Shown here in pieces: positions 1 through 8,219 of a stretch of DNA of 64,000 nucleotides (positions within the stretch are counted from its first letter, which is position 1; each line of letters begins with the position of its first letter). The notes under the pieces are model-generated. The model was not told the DNA's origin and did not search any database. It was given only the letters and a program-made list of their open reading frames with translations. Both the position numbers and the translations under genes were made by a program. The stretch covers positions 76,749 through 140,748 of the forward strand of contig DHVT01000028.1 in assembly GCA_002412775.1 (NCBI GenBank), read 5' to 3'. Source of the stretch: Firmicutes bacterium UBA5201 (GTDB taxonomy: Bacteria > Bacillota > Clostridia > Peptostreptococcales > Acidaminobacteraceae).

Positions 1-26
1 GTACCAACTTTGACATGTCCCCATTC
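1..26 (-). repeat. Degenerate REP-like element
   Basis: On the minus strand this 26-base stretch matches the REP arm at 34915-34940 at 22 of 26 positions by eye (shared GGGGACA core and TTGGTAC end). It is a decayed single arm with no partner visible here; a partner could lie left of the window. Confidence 0.5.
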
Positions 27-40
27 ACATTTTCCCCAAA

Positions 41-68
41 ATAAAAAGCGGGGATCCACTCCCCGCTT
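41..68 (-). terminator. Intrinsic terminator after hpf
   Basis: Perfect 8-bp stem (arms 46-53 and 61-68, AAGCGGGG/CCCCGCTT) with a 7-base loop. On the minus strand it is followed by a T run (complement of 41-47). It lies about 20 bases after the hpf stop codon and would end that transcript. Confidence 0.85.
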
Positions 69-87
69 AAATCCTTACTATTCAGTT

Positions 88-618
88 TTATAAATATGGC
101 TCAATCAATCCGAAATCGCCATCTTTTCTCTTATACACAACATTGACATCATCAGTTTCCCCATTGAGGAAAACGAAGAAATCATGGCCGATGAGTTCCA
201 TTTGTAGAACTGCCTCTTCAGGCATCATCGGTTTGATACCGAATCGTTTAGTTTTGACGATGCTGGACTCCTCATATTTTTCAGTGGAATCCGGAATCGC
301 TTCAAATCGAATGGACTCGTGATCGTGGAATCTTCTTTCTATCTTGGTTTTATGTTTCTTCATTTGTCTCGAAATTTTATCAATGGAATCATCAATTGCT
401 GCATACATATCGTCTGTACGGCTTTCAGCTCTAAATGTTGTACCATTTTTCAGTGGAATGGTAACCTCTACTATATGATCATCTTTTTGAGTACTGAATG
501 TAGCTTGTGCCTCGACGTCACTCTTAAAATACTTATCAAATTTGCTTAGTTTTTTCTCGACTTGCTCTCTAATTGCATCGGTTATTACCAGGTTTCTACC
601 AGTCACGATTACTTTCAT
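88..618 (-). CDS. hpf: Ribosome hibernation promoting factor, long form
   Basis: At 176 residues this is the long HPF form that dimerizes 70S ribosomes into inactive 100S particles in stationary phase. The N-terminal RaiA/HPF fold covers about residues 1-100 (start MKVIVTGRNLVITDAIREQV) and the C-terminal dimerization domain about 118-176 (VKTKRFGIKPMMPEEAVLQM). A charged linker joins them. Hpf sits at the downstream end of the flagellar cluster, as yvyD does beside fliT in Bacillus subtilis, where secA and prfB follow. Those two would lie left of this window. A strong terminator follows the stop codon. Confidence 0.95.
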   Translation of the reverse strand: MKVIVTGRNLVITDAIREQVEKKLSKFDKYFKSDVEAQATFSTQKDDHIVEVTIPLKNGTTFRAESRTDDMYAAIDDSIDKISRQMKKHKTKIERRFHDHESIRFEAIPDSTEKYEESSIVKTKRFGIKPMMPEEAVLQMELIGHDFFVFLNGETDDVNVVYKRKDGDFGLIEPYL

Positions 619-690
619 AAGCTCAACCCCTTTATTCTTTGATAATAAGTATATACCCAGCCTACTGGACCATAACCTATAAAATTTTCA

Positions 691-1119
691 TTATTTGAAA
701 TTATTTTTCCCATATGCCCTATGAATGTCAGAAAGTGTTTTCTCCTTGATCTGCTCCCCTTTGAGCTTGTCTTTGATTAAAAGGAAATGTGCCATTTCAG
801 CGTTCACTCGCTTTTGGAGCTCATCCACTTCTAGGATGCTCGACTGCGCCTTCTTCAGCGGCAATAGATCCTCAACAGGCAGTTCATTCAGGGATTTCAC
901 TTCATTCTCACTCAGAAACTTCTGAAGGAGAGACAAGAAAAGGACATCCTTATTTAGGAGTTGCTTTTGAAGTCCGTCAATCGCTTCAAGACTCGGTCTT
1001 ACAAACGAGGCAGACACCGTCTCGTCCAGATTTTCCAGCAAGACGACCAATTGCTCCATCATTTGAACCTTCTGCTGCAGCAAATTGTTCATTTCAAGTA
1101 TCAGATCACTTCTTTTCAT
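691..1119 (-). CDS. FlgN/FliT-like helical protein, putative flagellar chaperone
   Basis: A 142-residue, almost entirely helical, leucine- and glutamate-rich protein without membrane segments. No family is certain. Size, heptad pattern and position after fliS/fliT favour a flagellar export chaperone of the FlgN or FliT type; a clear FlgN is encoded separately at 21777-22271. It has a strong GGGAGGG ribosome-binding site about 8 bases before the ATG. A hairpin terminator lies immediately upstream (1136-1166), so its expression may depend on read-through from the flagellar operon. Confidence 0.6.
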   Translation of the reverse strand: MKRSDLILEMNNLLQQKVQMMEQLVVLLENLDETVSASFVRPSLEAIDGLQKQLLNKDVLFLSLLQKFLSENEVKSLNELPVEDLLPLKKAQSSILEVDELQKRVNAEMAHFLLIKDKLKGEQIKEKTLSDIHRAYGKNNFK

Positions 1120-1135
1120 AAGCCCTCCCGAAACG

Positions 1136-1166
1136 AAAAAAGTTGAGCCAACTTATAGGCTCAACT
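1136..1166 (-). terminator. Intrinsic terminator or attenuator between motility gene and next gene
   Basis: A 9-bp perfect stem (1141-1149 with 1158-1166, AGTTGAGCC/GGCTCAACT), followed on the minus strand by six T. It lies 9 bases after the stop codon of the 59-residue motility gene and directly before the Shine-Dalgarno of the next gene. Confidence 0.8.
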
Positions 1167-1174
1167 CTATTATA

Positions 1175-1354
1175 CTACAATTTGATGTCAATATTCTGAC
1201 CTTTATGTGGTGTCACCGATTGTTCCATCATTTTTACAAGTGACTCCATGGACTGGGCATCCTGAGACATCGCTTTTTGCAAATTTGCCATCCCCAGCGC
1301 TTGCTTGATGCTGGTCAGGCCTTGCATTTGAAATGGAGATATTTTCAAATCCAT
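1175..1354 (-). CDS. YjfB-like putative motility protein, 59 residues
   Basis: A short gene of 60 codons including the stop. The product starts MDLKISPFQMQGLTSIKQAL and ends with MMEQSVTPHKGQNIDIKL. The ending KMMEQSV-PH-GQNIDI-L is what I know from the YjfB putative-motility-protein family (PF14070), whose members are about 60 residues long and of unknown role. GGGAG lies 7 bases before the ATG. It sits between fliS and the FlgN/FliT-like gene, fitting a motility role. A TATAAT-like box at 1404-1409 might provide a local promoter, but no convincing -35 box is seen. A longer frame over the same bases (1203-1394) has no recognizable features. Confidence 0.85.
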   Translation of the reverse strand: MDLKISPFQMQGLTSIKQALGMANLQKAMSQDAQSMESLVKMMEQSVTPHKGQNIDIKL

Positions 1355-1460
1355 ATAGTCTCCCTTCTCGGTCGGTTATGCATAACAATTTCAATACTTA
1401 ATAATTATACCCAAAATCACGGTTTTCATCCATGACAACTGGTTAAGAATTTGTGAACAA

Positions 1461-1925
1461 TTATTTGAGACCAAAGGCTTCTTTCCACGTTTCTCTGAAA
1501 TCTTCAGCCACAATCAACGCCTCATCAAACGTGAGTGGGTTCTTGTCCACGTTTGCCATGACGAGTTTGTAAGAAAGATATTCATACATGGAATCCATGC
1601 TTGCACTCAGCGGAATATCCATGTTGAGCGTGTTTCTAAGTTCATCCACGATGGCTTGAGCGCGCATTACGTTGTAGTTAACTTGCTCGATATTCTTCAT
1701 ATCAAGATTGATTTGAGCTTTCTTGATGAATTTCACAAGACCTTCATAAAGCATTAAAGTGAGTTCTTCAGGTTTGGCTGAAATAATCCTATTTTCAAGA
1801 TACTGATCCATTTTATCGTTCGTAGGGTTCGCCCTAGAGTTCTCTATTGGTTTTACCGCTTTCAGTGGTTCCGTTTTGATAAAAGTCTTAGGTTTTGAAT
1901 AATTATATGGGTTCATAATTGCCAT
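1461..1925 (-). CDS. fliS: Flagellin export chaperone FliS
   Basis: FliS binds the disordered C terminus of flagellin in the cytoplasm and prevents premature polymerization. Of its 154 residues, about 38-154 match the four-helix FliS fold, with the signature QYLENRIISAKPEELTLMLY and the later helix YEYLSYKLVMANVDKN. An extra N-terminal tail of about 35 residues, rich in Pro, Lys and Asn, precedes the usual start; a later Met at residue 39 would give the standard length. It is encoded directly after the FliT-like gene and two flagellins lie upstream in the same locus. Confidence 0.93.
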   Translation of the reverse strand: MAIMNPYNYSKPKTFIKTEPLKAVKPIENSRANPTNDKMDQYLENRIISAKPEELTLMLYEGLVKFIKKAQINLDMKNIEQVNYNVMRAQAIVDELRNTLNMDIPLSASMDSMYEYLSYKLVMANVDKNPLTFDEALIVAEDFRETWKEAFGLK

Positions 1926-1939
1926 TCCACATCCTCCTG

Positions 1940-2305
1940 CTATTTCTTATTGTCTATGGACAAGCCCGACATTTGACCAGGTATATTCATTTGGTACTGA
2001 TTGTATACCTTTTTATTGACATTCATTTGCTTGCGTTCATTTTTAAGACTGTAATGTTCCTGTTCGATCTTATCTTTGAAAGCTTCAAAACCACTTTGAC
2101 ACGCTTGATCGATTTCCTGAAACAATTTGAACTTCTTACCAATCTCAGAACTCGCGTCGAAAGGAGCATGTTTTTCGAGTTCGTCGATCCACTGTTGTCT
2201 TCTTTCAAGCGTCTCATTGACAATCTCGATGTCTTCGGCTTCAAGTGCACTTTTAATGATATAAGAGTCTTCAATGATTTTATTCATGATTTCGTCCGGT
2301 TTCAT
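1940..2305 (-). CDS. fliT: FliT-like flagellar chaperone
   Basis: A 121-residue helical protein in the place of fliT between fliD and fliS. The central part (ERRQQWIDELEKHAPFDASS) fits the helical-bundle organization of FliT, the chaperone of the filament cap FliD. The C-terminal tail with GLSIDNKK resembles the export or cap-binding tail of such proteins. The start codon follows the fliD stop by only two bases, indicating translational coupling. The family assignment rests mainly on context, since FliT proteins diverge strongly. Confidence 0.7.
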   Translation of the reverse strand: MKPDEIMNKIIEDSYIIKSALEAEDIEIVNETLERRQQWIDELEKHAPFDASSEIGKKFKLFQEIDQACQSGFEAFKDKIEQEHYSLKNERKQMNVNKKVYNQYQMNIPGQMSGLSIDNKK

Positions 2306-2307
2306 TA

Positions 2308-4200
2308 TTAAGCTCCTCCGAACATGCTCATCATGGATTGCCCCTGTGTTTGCATTTGAGAAAGTGCCGATTCCATTTTAGTAAACATGCTATAATAATA
2401 ATCTTCTCTTGATGCCAGGTAATCCGTCAAACGATCTAACCTGGTATCATAGGTACTAATTCTCTTTGAGATGTCATTTTGAAACGCACTTGTATCGTTA
2501 TCAATTCCGGCTTTGATGATCAAAATACCTTTATTACCATTAATATCACGTGTGGTTCGTGAGTAATCCCTCAAAACATCATTGAATCTGCTTCCAATAC
2601 CATTTTCAGCATTTCTGGTATTTCTATTTGCAGTATCTGCATAATTGACACTGGATTGCTTTGAAAACAAACTTACAACTTCATCATAATTGTTCTCAAG
2701 TGCCAATTTCAATTTATCCTCGTCTATTGTCAATTTACCACGATCCTGATAACTAGTGCTGGAGATTCCTATATCCTTCATTGAAATACCTACACCACTT
2801 ATTGGTTCAATGATAGCATTTCTAAGTTGAGTCAAAAACGTACTCAGTTCTGTTGCACTTTTCATGTTACCTAATTTAGCTCTATTCTCCCATTTTACAA
2901 TTTCTTCATCTGAAAGGGATTCTCTCTGCTCATCTGTGAGTGGTCTATAGTCATAATCACGTCTTTCAGTGAGTTTAGTTGTTAGTGAATCAATCAATTT
3001 GTTATATTCTGAAACGAAATTTTTAATATTATCTGCAATGGATTCGGTATTTATGGCAACAGTTATGTCGATTGGATCAGTTGATGTAGCTTTTAGATCA
3101 AATGTGATGCCATCTAATTGGAATACATTACTGCCTTGTACAACAGGCTGCCCGTTGATGGTGAGTTTGGCATTGAGTGCACCGCCATTTACTTGTGCAG
3201 TTGTCGGATCTGCCATATTAAACAGTTTACCCATAAACAATGAGGTCTCTGCAGTATCCAATACAATATTGTTTGCTGAACCTTCTTTAGTGGACACCAT
3301 AGAAAATTTATCGGAAAGACCATTATATTTTATTTCGAATCCTGCGCCAGCGTCATTCATTTTTTTATTCATAGCGTCAATAGTATCCGTACCGTTTAAA
3401 CCAATAGTCTTTCCATTGATGCTGATTTCTGATAGATTAATACCAGTGAATCCAAAAAGATCTTCAATACTCTTAGATTTATATCCATAACTGCTAACAC
3501 CACTTGTAACTCCAAGTGCTGTCATACTTTCAGAATTGCTTGCTTCAAGAATTTTCACTTCTGAACCGGCAAAATCAAATTTAAGTTGACCATCAACTAC
3601 AGATACAACACTAGAATAATCAGAACCAAAAGTACTAGATATTTTATTATTCAATTCAACTTTGAGTTCTTCAGCAGTTAAAGATTGTAAAGTTTTTGGG
3701 GATATCAAATCAGCGTTGGTAAGAGTAATTTTCTTGGCATTAGAACCAATTGCCAAATTGAACTCTAAATTGCTTGCACCTAGTTCATTTAAGTTAAATC
3801 CATTGGTTGTTATTCCTCTAATGCCAGTGCTTGCACCTGTCCATGTATCCTTTGTAGCTAATTGGTCGATTTTATTGATGGTTATTGCTTTGGCTGCAGC
3901 AGCTGTTGCCGTTATTGAAACCGCTGTTGAGCTAATTCCTCCACTGGTGATCCCATAACTGAATTTTGAAAACGATGCAGCTGAAGTCAAATTCGTACTA
4001 GGTTTAAGCACATCAAAAAAAGTGGATTGAAATCCTCTCATCTGGTTGATGATCTCACGATATGATTCTTGTTGCCACTGAACATATTGTTTATCTTGCT
4101 TCACTTTATTGAGTTTCATGGATTCTGCTTTCATAAGATCCTTGATCATCTGTTCTGTATCAAGTCCCGATGTAATCCCTGTTATTCTCATTGTTGCCAT
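2308..4200 (-). CDS. fliD: Flagellar filament cap protein FliD (HAP2)
   Basis: FliD caps the growing filament and catalyses flagellin insertion. The protein has 630 residues. The N-terminal FliD domain begins MATMRITGITSGLDTEQMIK, with the GLD motif of the family. The C-terminal coiled-coil domain ends with MESALSQMQTQGQSMMSMFG, where the SQMQ-Q segment is typical. The middle (about 120-400) is the variable, surface-exposed region, Thr/Ser/Asn rich. It is cotranscribed with flaG upstream and the fliT-like gene downstream, probably from the sigma-D promoter at 4663-4689. Confidence 0.95.
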   Translation of the reverse strand: MATMRITGITSGLDTEQMIKDLMKAESMKLNKVKQDKQYVQWQQESYREIINQMRGFQSTFFDVLKPSTNLTSAASFSKFSYGITSGGISSTAVSITATAAAAKAITINKIDQLATKDTWTGASTGIRGITTNGFNLNELGASNLEFNLAIGSNAKKITLTNADLISPKTLQSLTAEELKVELNNKISSTFGSDYSSVVSVVDGQLKFDFAGSEVKILEASNSESMTALGVTSGVSSYGYKSKSIEDLFGFTGINLSEISINGKTIGLNGTDTIDAMNKKMNDAGAGFEIKYNGLSDKFSMVSTKEGSANNIVLDTAETSLFMGKLFNMADPTTAQVNGGALNAKLTINGQPVVQGSNVFQLDGITFDLKATSTDPIDITVAINTESIADNIKNFVSEYNKLIDSLTTKLTERRDYDYRPLTDEQRESLSDEEIVKWENRAKLGNMKSATELSTFLTQLRNAIIEPISGVGISMKDIGISSTSYQDRGKLTIDEDKLKLALENNYDEVVSLFSKQSSVNYADTANRNTRNAENGIGSRFNDVLRDYSRTTRDINGNKGILIIKAGIDNDTSAFQNDISKRISTYDTRLDRLTDYLASREDYYYSMFTKMESALSQMQTQGQSMMSMFGGA

Positions 4201-4227
4201 AAAATCACTTCCAATCTATATAAAACA

Positions 4228-4626
4228 TTAAGCTTTCTCATCAACGAAAAGACCTGCTAATTCCCACATCTTTGCTATCATATCTTGAATTTTCCTTGGA
4301 GGAAACTCCTGTATGACTTCGTTTGTAACTGTATCCCTCACAGTGTACATGACAGTATGAGTCACTTCGTGTACAGCGCGTTCAATCTTCCTATTGTACA
4401 TCTCAAGAGATTTGTTCGCTTGTTCTATAGACTTCTCAAGCATCTCATCATTCATGACTTCTTTAATTGGTTCTTTGCTTTGTTTTTTTACATTCAAATC
4501 CCCATTCGTAGTCCGCTCAACAGGTTTACTAGAGACCTTACCAGTTTCTGGTTTTTTAGCATTTGGGGCATCCATGCCCTGTGTATTTGCAGAAGTACTT
4601 CCTGCATTCAAATTATTGATCTTCAT
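4228..4626 (-). CDS. flaG: FlaG family flagellar protein
   Basis: A 132-residue protein (YvyC in B. subtilis). The first half is a low-complexity linker with Lys, Thr and Asn. The second half (about 60-132) is the FlaG domain, including VRDTVTNEVIQEFPPRKIQD, whose V-IPP/FPPR-K-like core is the family hallmark. FlaG is linked to filament length, but its mechanism is unknown. It is the first gene of a flaG-fliD-fliT-fliS transcript and has a sigma-D promoter 37 bases upstream of its start. Confidence 0.92.
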   Translation of the reverse strand: MKINNLNAGSTSANTQGMDAPNAKKPETGKVSSKPVERTTNGDLNVKKQSKEPIKEVMNDEMLEKSIEQANKSLEMYNRKIERAVHEVTHTVMYTVRDTVTNEVIQEFPPRKIQDMIAKMWELAGLFVDEKA

Positions 4627-4662
4627 AATACTTTCTCCCCTCCATGGAATTGTCTATAGTGT

Positions 4663-4689
4663 ATATCGGCAAAATGATGTAATAACTTA
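4663..4689 (-). promoter_or_regulatory. Sigma-D (sigma-28) promoter of flaG-fliD-fliT-fliS
   Basis: Minus-strand match to the TAAA-N15-GCCGATAA consensus: TAAG (4686-4689), 15-base spacer, GCCGATAT (4663-4670). It lies about 40 bases upstream of the flaG start codon. Confidence 0.85.
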
Positions 4690-4759
4690 AGAAAATTAAA
4701 GAATAGACAAGCAAAATCACAATTGCTTTGCCTTAAAGTAAAATATTTATGTAAAATGA

Positions 4760-5461
4760 TTAAATATGATTATTATTTCTAATCTTCATAAATACTTCTG
4801 CAACTGTAAAATCCATCTGATCATCTATATCAATAGAATTTTCTTTGCTCATAATTGTAGCATAGCTTTTATCAGCGTAAATATTTTGAGATTTCATCAA
4901 GTAATCAACTTTTATAATATATAAAGCTCCATTAATTCGATAATACTTTGGAATGCTTTGTCTCGGCATATTTACAACTTCAGGCTTAATGAAATTTTCC
5001 ATTGAAAAGTCTTCTGGTAATGTGTTTGACCATAAAGGTGAATGATCCATTTCACAAACTGCAACCACAAAATTTGCATCCTTCACGCTCATTACTTCAT
5101 AACCTTCAATAATATCTTCAGACGTTCTAAGTGGTGAGGTAGGTTGTAATAAAGTTACCGTTTCAAATTCAACTCCCTTTGATTTTAATTTTTCTAGAAC
5201 TTCTTTAAGCACATCCCACGATGATGCCGTATCATTTGATAATTCTTCAGATCTCAAGAAAGGAACATTAGCACCCCATTGTCTGGCAATATCAGCGTAT
5301 TTTTCTGAATCTGTCGAGACCATAATCTCATCAAACAAACCTGATTTTATTGCAGCTTCTACTGTATAAGCCAATAAAGGTTTGTCATTCAGAATTTTTA
5401 TATTCTTATCTTTAAGTCCTTTAGAGCCAGATCGCGCTGTAATTATTGCAATATTTTTCAT
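4760..5461 (-). CDS. legF: CMP-legionaminate synthase (cytidylyltransferase)
   Basis: Couples CTP to a nonulosonic acid to give the CMP-sugar used by the flagellin transferase. At 233 residues it has the usual length of NeuA/LegF/PseF enzymes. The nucleotide-binding start IITARSGSKGLKDKNIKIL contains the family motif R-GSKG---KN. QPTSPLR follows at about residue 105 and binds the sugar and CTP. It is the last gene of the island operon, 6 bases after the deacetylase gene. The specific sugar (legionaminic rather than pseudaminic or neuraminic acid) is inferred from the neighbouring genes. Confidence 0.88.
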   Translation of the reverse strand: MKNIAIITARSGSKGLKDKNIKILNDKPLLAYTVEAAIKSGLFDEIMVSTDSEKYADIARQWGANVPFLRSEELSNDTASSWDVLKEVLEKLKSKGVEFETVTLLQPTSPLRTSEDIIEGYEVMSVKDANFVVAVCEMDHSPLWSNTLPEDFSMENFIKPEVVNMPRQSIPKYYRINGALYIIKVDYLMKSQNIYADKSYATIMSKENSIDIDDQMDFTVAEVFMKIRNNNHI

Positions 5462-5467
5462 AATATT

Positions 5468-6157
5468 TCATTCCAATCTAAATTTTATATTCGCCCTTAA
5501 TAATTCAAAAGCTTCTGCAGCTTCTGCTCCACACTGCGCCCCTCTCAAATATGCCAAGCTCCGTATTGCTTTTTCGCTCCTAGGAAAAGGAAATTCTTCC
5601 ATTTCACTTTCATAGATCTTCATAATGTTCAATTTTTCATCAAGATATTCGCTAATATCAATATAAACATTGGGATTGAACCTAGAAGCTGTGGAATCAA
5701 TATTGAAATCCGTTTCTGATAGAGTTTCATAGTATAACACTTTCTCAACATAAGGATATCGGAACCACTTAGTACAACTAACTGTTGCTTCTGCTATTGC
5801 TTTATGATCTGTGTGAACATCATTGTAGAAAGGAACAAAAATGATGTTTGGTTTTATCTCATTGAAAGCATTTGAAATTTTTCCAACCAGCTCACCTTTT
5901 GATATTTCATCGACCTTTGATGTTGGTATTCCAACTCTAATAACTTTATCAAATCCATATCTTTGGGATACTGTATCTATCTCAGTATTTCTAGATAAAA
6001 CTTTCTCTTTTGAAAATCCAAAATCTTCAAAAACATCAGTAATAATCAACCAATTTATTTGATACCCTTTGTTTTTAAGTAGTAGTAACGTTCCGCCACA
6101 ACCTAATGTTTCATCATCGGGATGTGGTGTAATTACTAGAGCTATTTTTTTTATCAT
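5468..6157 (-). CDS. PIG-L family N-deacetylase
   Basis: A 229-residue Zn-dependent deacetylase of the PIG-L/LmbE family, which removes acetyl groups from amino sugars. Metal and catalytic residues are visible as HPDDE (12-16) and HTDH (115-118). The start codon overlaps the stop of the formyltransferase-like gene by 4 bases, so the two are coupled. In this operon the natural substrate would be an acetamido group of a legionaminic acid intermediate or of its nucleotide-activated form. That substrate is inference; the family call is secure. Confidence 0.9.
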   Translation of the reverse strand: MIKKIALVITPHPDDETLGCGGTLLLLKNKGYQINWLIITDVFEDFGFSKEKVLSRNTEIDTVSQRYGFDKVIRVGIPTSKVDEISKGELVGKISNAFNEIKPNIIFVPFYNDVHTDHKAIAEATVSCTKWFRYPYVEKVLYYETLSETDFNIDSTASRFNPNVYIDISEYLDEKLNIMKIYESEMEEFPFPRSEKAIRSLAYLRGAQCGAEAAEAFELLRANIKFRLE

Positions 6158-7044
6158 AGATAGTCACCTATTCTTAAATCGATTTCATCAGATTCTATTA
6201 TTTTAATTAAGCCATCTCCCGTTTTTACAATAAAGGATGTGCTATTAAAAATGCTAAGTACTTTTCCTGGTTCTATGTTAATATAATCATTCTCACTCTG
6301 TTCAACAATCTCAGCCGACCACACTTTATAATCACACCCATCATATTCTATATGCGCACCAACATATGGTTTTGTTAACCCTCTTACAAGATTATAAATT
6401 CCAAGTGATGACATTCTAAAATCAATCTTTCCATCACTTCTATTTCTTTTTCTCCAGATATTCCCCTCATTAGGGTTCTGCTTTACATAAGTTATGGAAC
6501 CTTCAGAAAAAGATTTTGTAATCTGAACTAATTGTTGTTTTGCTACTTGCATTACTTTATTATATAAAGATTTTGCATCATCTTTAAGATCAATTGGGAT
6601 ATCAACTTGAGACACAATATCTCCATTATCAGCTTTTTCATCAATTATGAAAAAAGAAGATGCTGTAGATTCAAGTCCTAAGACTAGAGCCCAAATTAAT
6701 GGATGTCTCCCTTTATTGTAAGGGAGCTTTGCTGGATGAAAGCCTACAGCGCCTAACCTAGGTATACTAATTATTTCTTCACTTAGTAAATACGACCACC
6801 CAAAACAGTAAATAATATCAGGGGCTTTATTCTGAATAAATTCAAATGTATTATTGTCTCTAGAATTTTCCGAATAAAAGTACTCGATATTATTTGAAAT
6901 ACATAGTGAAGTCAAGTCACAAAAGTCTGAATTAAACTTACTCTCTTTTTTCGATACAACTCCACAAATTTCTGCTCCATTTTTGATCAATTCATTCAAT
7001 AGAATATATGAGCTTTCTACACAACCTATAAATAGTATTCTCAT
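6154..7044 (-). CDS. Formyltransferase-family protein (sugar N-formyl/acyl transfer?)
   Basis: A 296-residue protein of the methionyl-tRNA/sugar formyltransferase family, encoded inside a sugar operon and therefore unlikely to act on tRNA. The core GFHPAKLPYNKGRHPLIWAL (101-120) carries the catalytic His103, and ADNGDI holds Asp139. The Asn normally found two residues before the His is Gly101, so the classical N-H-D triad is incomplete. A second, C-terminal domain (about 205-296) resembles the FMT C-terminal barrel. Overlap with the deacetylase suggests removal of one acyl group and addition of another, for example formyl from 10-formyl-THF. Confidence 0.8.
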   Translation of the reverse strand: MRILFIGCVESSYILLNELIKNGAEICGVVSKKESKFNSDFCDLTSLCISNNIEYFYSENSRDNNTFEFIQNKAPDIIYCFGWSYLLSEEIISIPRLGAVGFHPAKLPYNKGRHPLIWALVLGLESTASSFFIIDEKADNGDIVSQVDIPIDLKDDAKSLYNKVMQVAKQQLVQITKSFSEGSITYVKQNPNEGNIWRKRNRSDGKIDFRMSSLGIYNLVRGLTKPYVGAHIEYDGCDYKVWSAEIVEQSENDYINIEPGKVLSIFNSTSFIVKTGDGLIKIIESDEIDLRIGDYL

Positions 7045-8219
7045 TCGTATTCCTCCGATTGATTCAAATCAAAAAAACTTTTCTTTATATCAATCTTCTC
7101 ATTTAGTAAATGGTCTAGAATTATTGATACGATACTGCTTGTAGTGTTTTCCTTTTCGTATGGATTTTTGACTAGTTGAATTTTTTCTCTAAATTTGGCA
7201 TCCTTTGCTTTATCGATTGCTTTTAAAATCGAATCGTAATCCGAAGTGCAGTTTATGATACTATCTGTCTGAATTCGTCCTTTTTGACGGTCACCAATAT
7301 TTACCGTTGGTACTTTAAAACTAGGAACCTCTATTATTCCACTTGAAGAATTCCCAATAACCATGTGACAATGTCTAATCGCTGTCAAATACCTTTTTAG
7401 CCCAAGTGACATTACAGCCACGCAATTTTCATTGCCTTTGACGTATTCATCAATCATAGAGTTAATAATGCGTCCGTTCGCATCAGAATTTCCTTTAGTG
7501 AAAATAAAATTCATCTCATCATGTTTAGAAATTGCTTTCAATAATTCAACAATTTGGCTTTCTGAGCTATGATCTTCTAAGGTAACAGGATGAAATGTAA
7601 CAACAGCGTAAGGCCTGTCTAATGAAAGATTAAGCGATCCTAATAATTCCTGCTTACTCATATATTCATTTTGTTTTATATTTTCGATTCCAACAGCTCC
7701 AACATTAAAGACTCTTAATGGGCTTTCTCCTAACTGAATCACTCGTTTTCGATACTCTTCGGTACTTGTAAAATGCAAATAACTCATTTTGGTAATTGAG
7801 TGTCTTATCGACTCATCAATTAATCCTTCTGTTGCTTCACCGCCATATAAATGTGCAATAGGGATCCTTTGATTCATTGCTACTGTTGCTACTGCAAGAG
7901 TTTCATATCTATCCCCAAGAACAACCAATAAGTCCGGCACTGATTCACTAAAGTAATCTGCAAATCCTATCATTGCTAATCCCATTGATTTCGATATTGC
8001 AGAAGGCGTATCAGCACTTACCAAAATTTCGATTTTCTTATCTATTTTTATACCGTCATTAATAATCTCTTCGTAAGTTAGCCCAAATTCAGGAGAAAGA
8101 TGCGCTCCAGTAACAACGACTCTCAAGTCAATATCTTCTCGATAATCAAAGCTTTTGATAATAGGTTTCAACAATCCATATTCTGCTCTAGTTGCAGTTA
8201 GTATACATATCTTCTTCAT
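7041..8219 (-). CDS. legG: NDP-sugar 2-epimerase (hydrolysing), LegG/NeuC type
   Basis: Removes the nucleotide from the diacetylbacillosamine donor while inverting C2, giving the 6-deoxy-mannosamine-type precursor for LegI. It has 392 residues with the family start ICILTATRAEYGLLKPIIK and the later HLYGGEATEGLIDESIRHSI (GGE and D-R-H catalytic patches). Near the C terminus VIGNSSSGIIEVPSFKVPTV contains the SSGI-E nucleotide-binding motif. The start overlaps the legI stop by 4 bases. In a pathway with LegB and LegC homologues, legionaminate synthesis is the best reading. Confidence 0.9.
   Translation of the reverse strand: MKKICILTATRAEYGLLKPIIKSFDYREDIDLRVVVTGAHLSPEFGLTYEEIINDGIKIDKKIEILVSADTPSAISKSMGLAMIGFADYFSESVPDLLVVLGDRYETLAVATVAMNQRIPIAHLYGGEATEGLIDESIRHSITKMSYLHFTSTEEYRKRVIQLGESPLRVFNVGAVGIENIKQNEYMSKQELLGSLNLSLDRPYAVVTFHPVTLEDHSSESQIVELLKAISKHDEMNFIFTKGNSDANGRIINSMIDEYVKGNENCVAVMSLGLKRYLTAIRHCHMVIGNSSSGIIEVPSFKVPTVNIGDRQKGRIQTDSIINCTSDYDSILKAIDKAKDAKFREKIQLVKNPYEKENTTSSIVSIILDHLLNEKIDIKKSFFDLNQSEEYE

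Noticed and set aside
1203..1394. A 63-residue frame on the minus strand between fliS and the next gene
   Set aside because: It overlaps the better-supported 59-residue YjfB-like gene in another frame, lacks a matching Shine-Dalgarno and has no recognizable motif.
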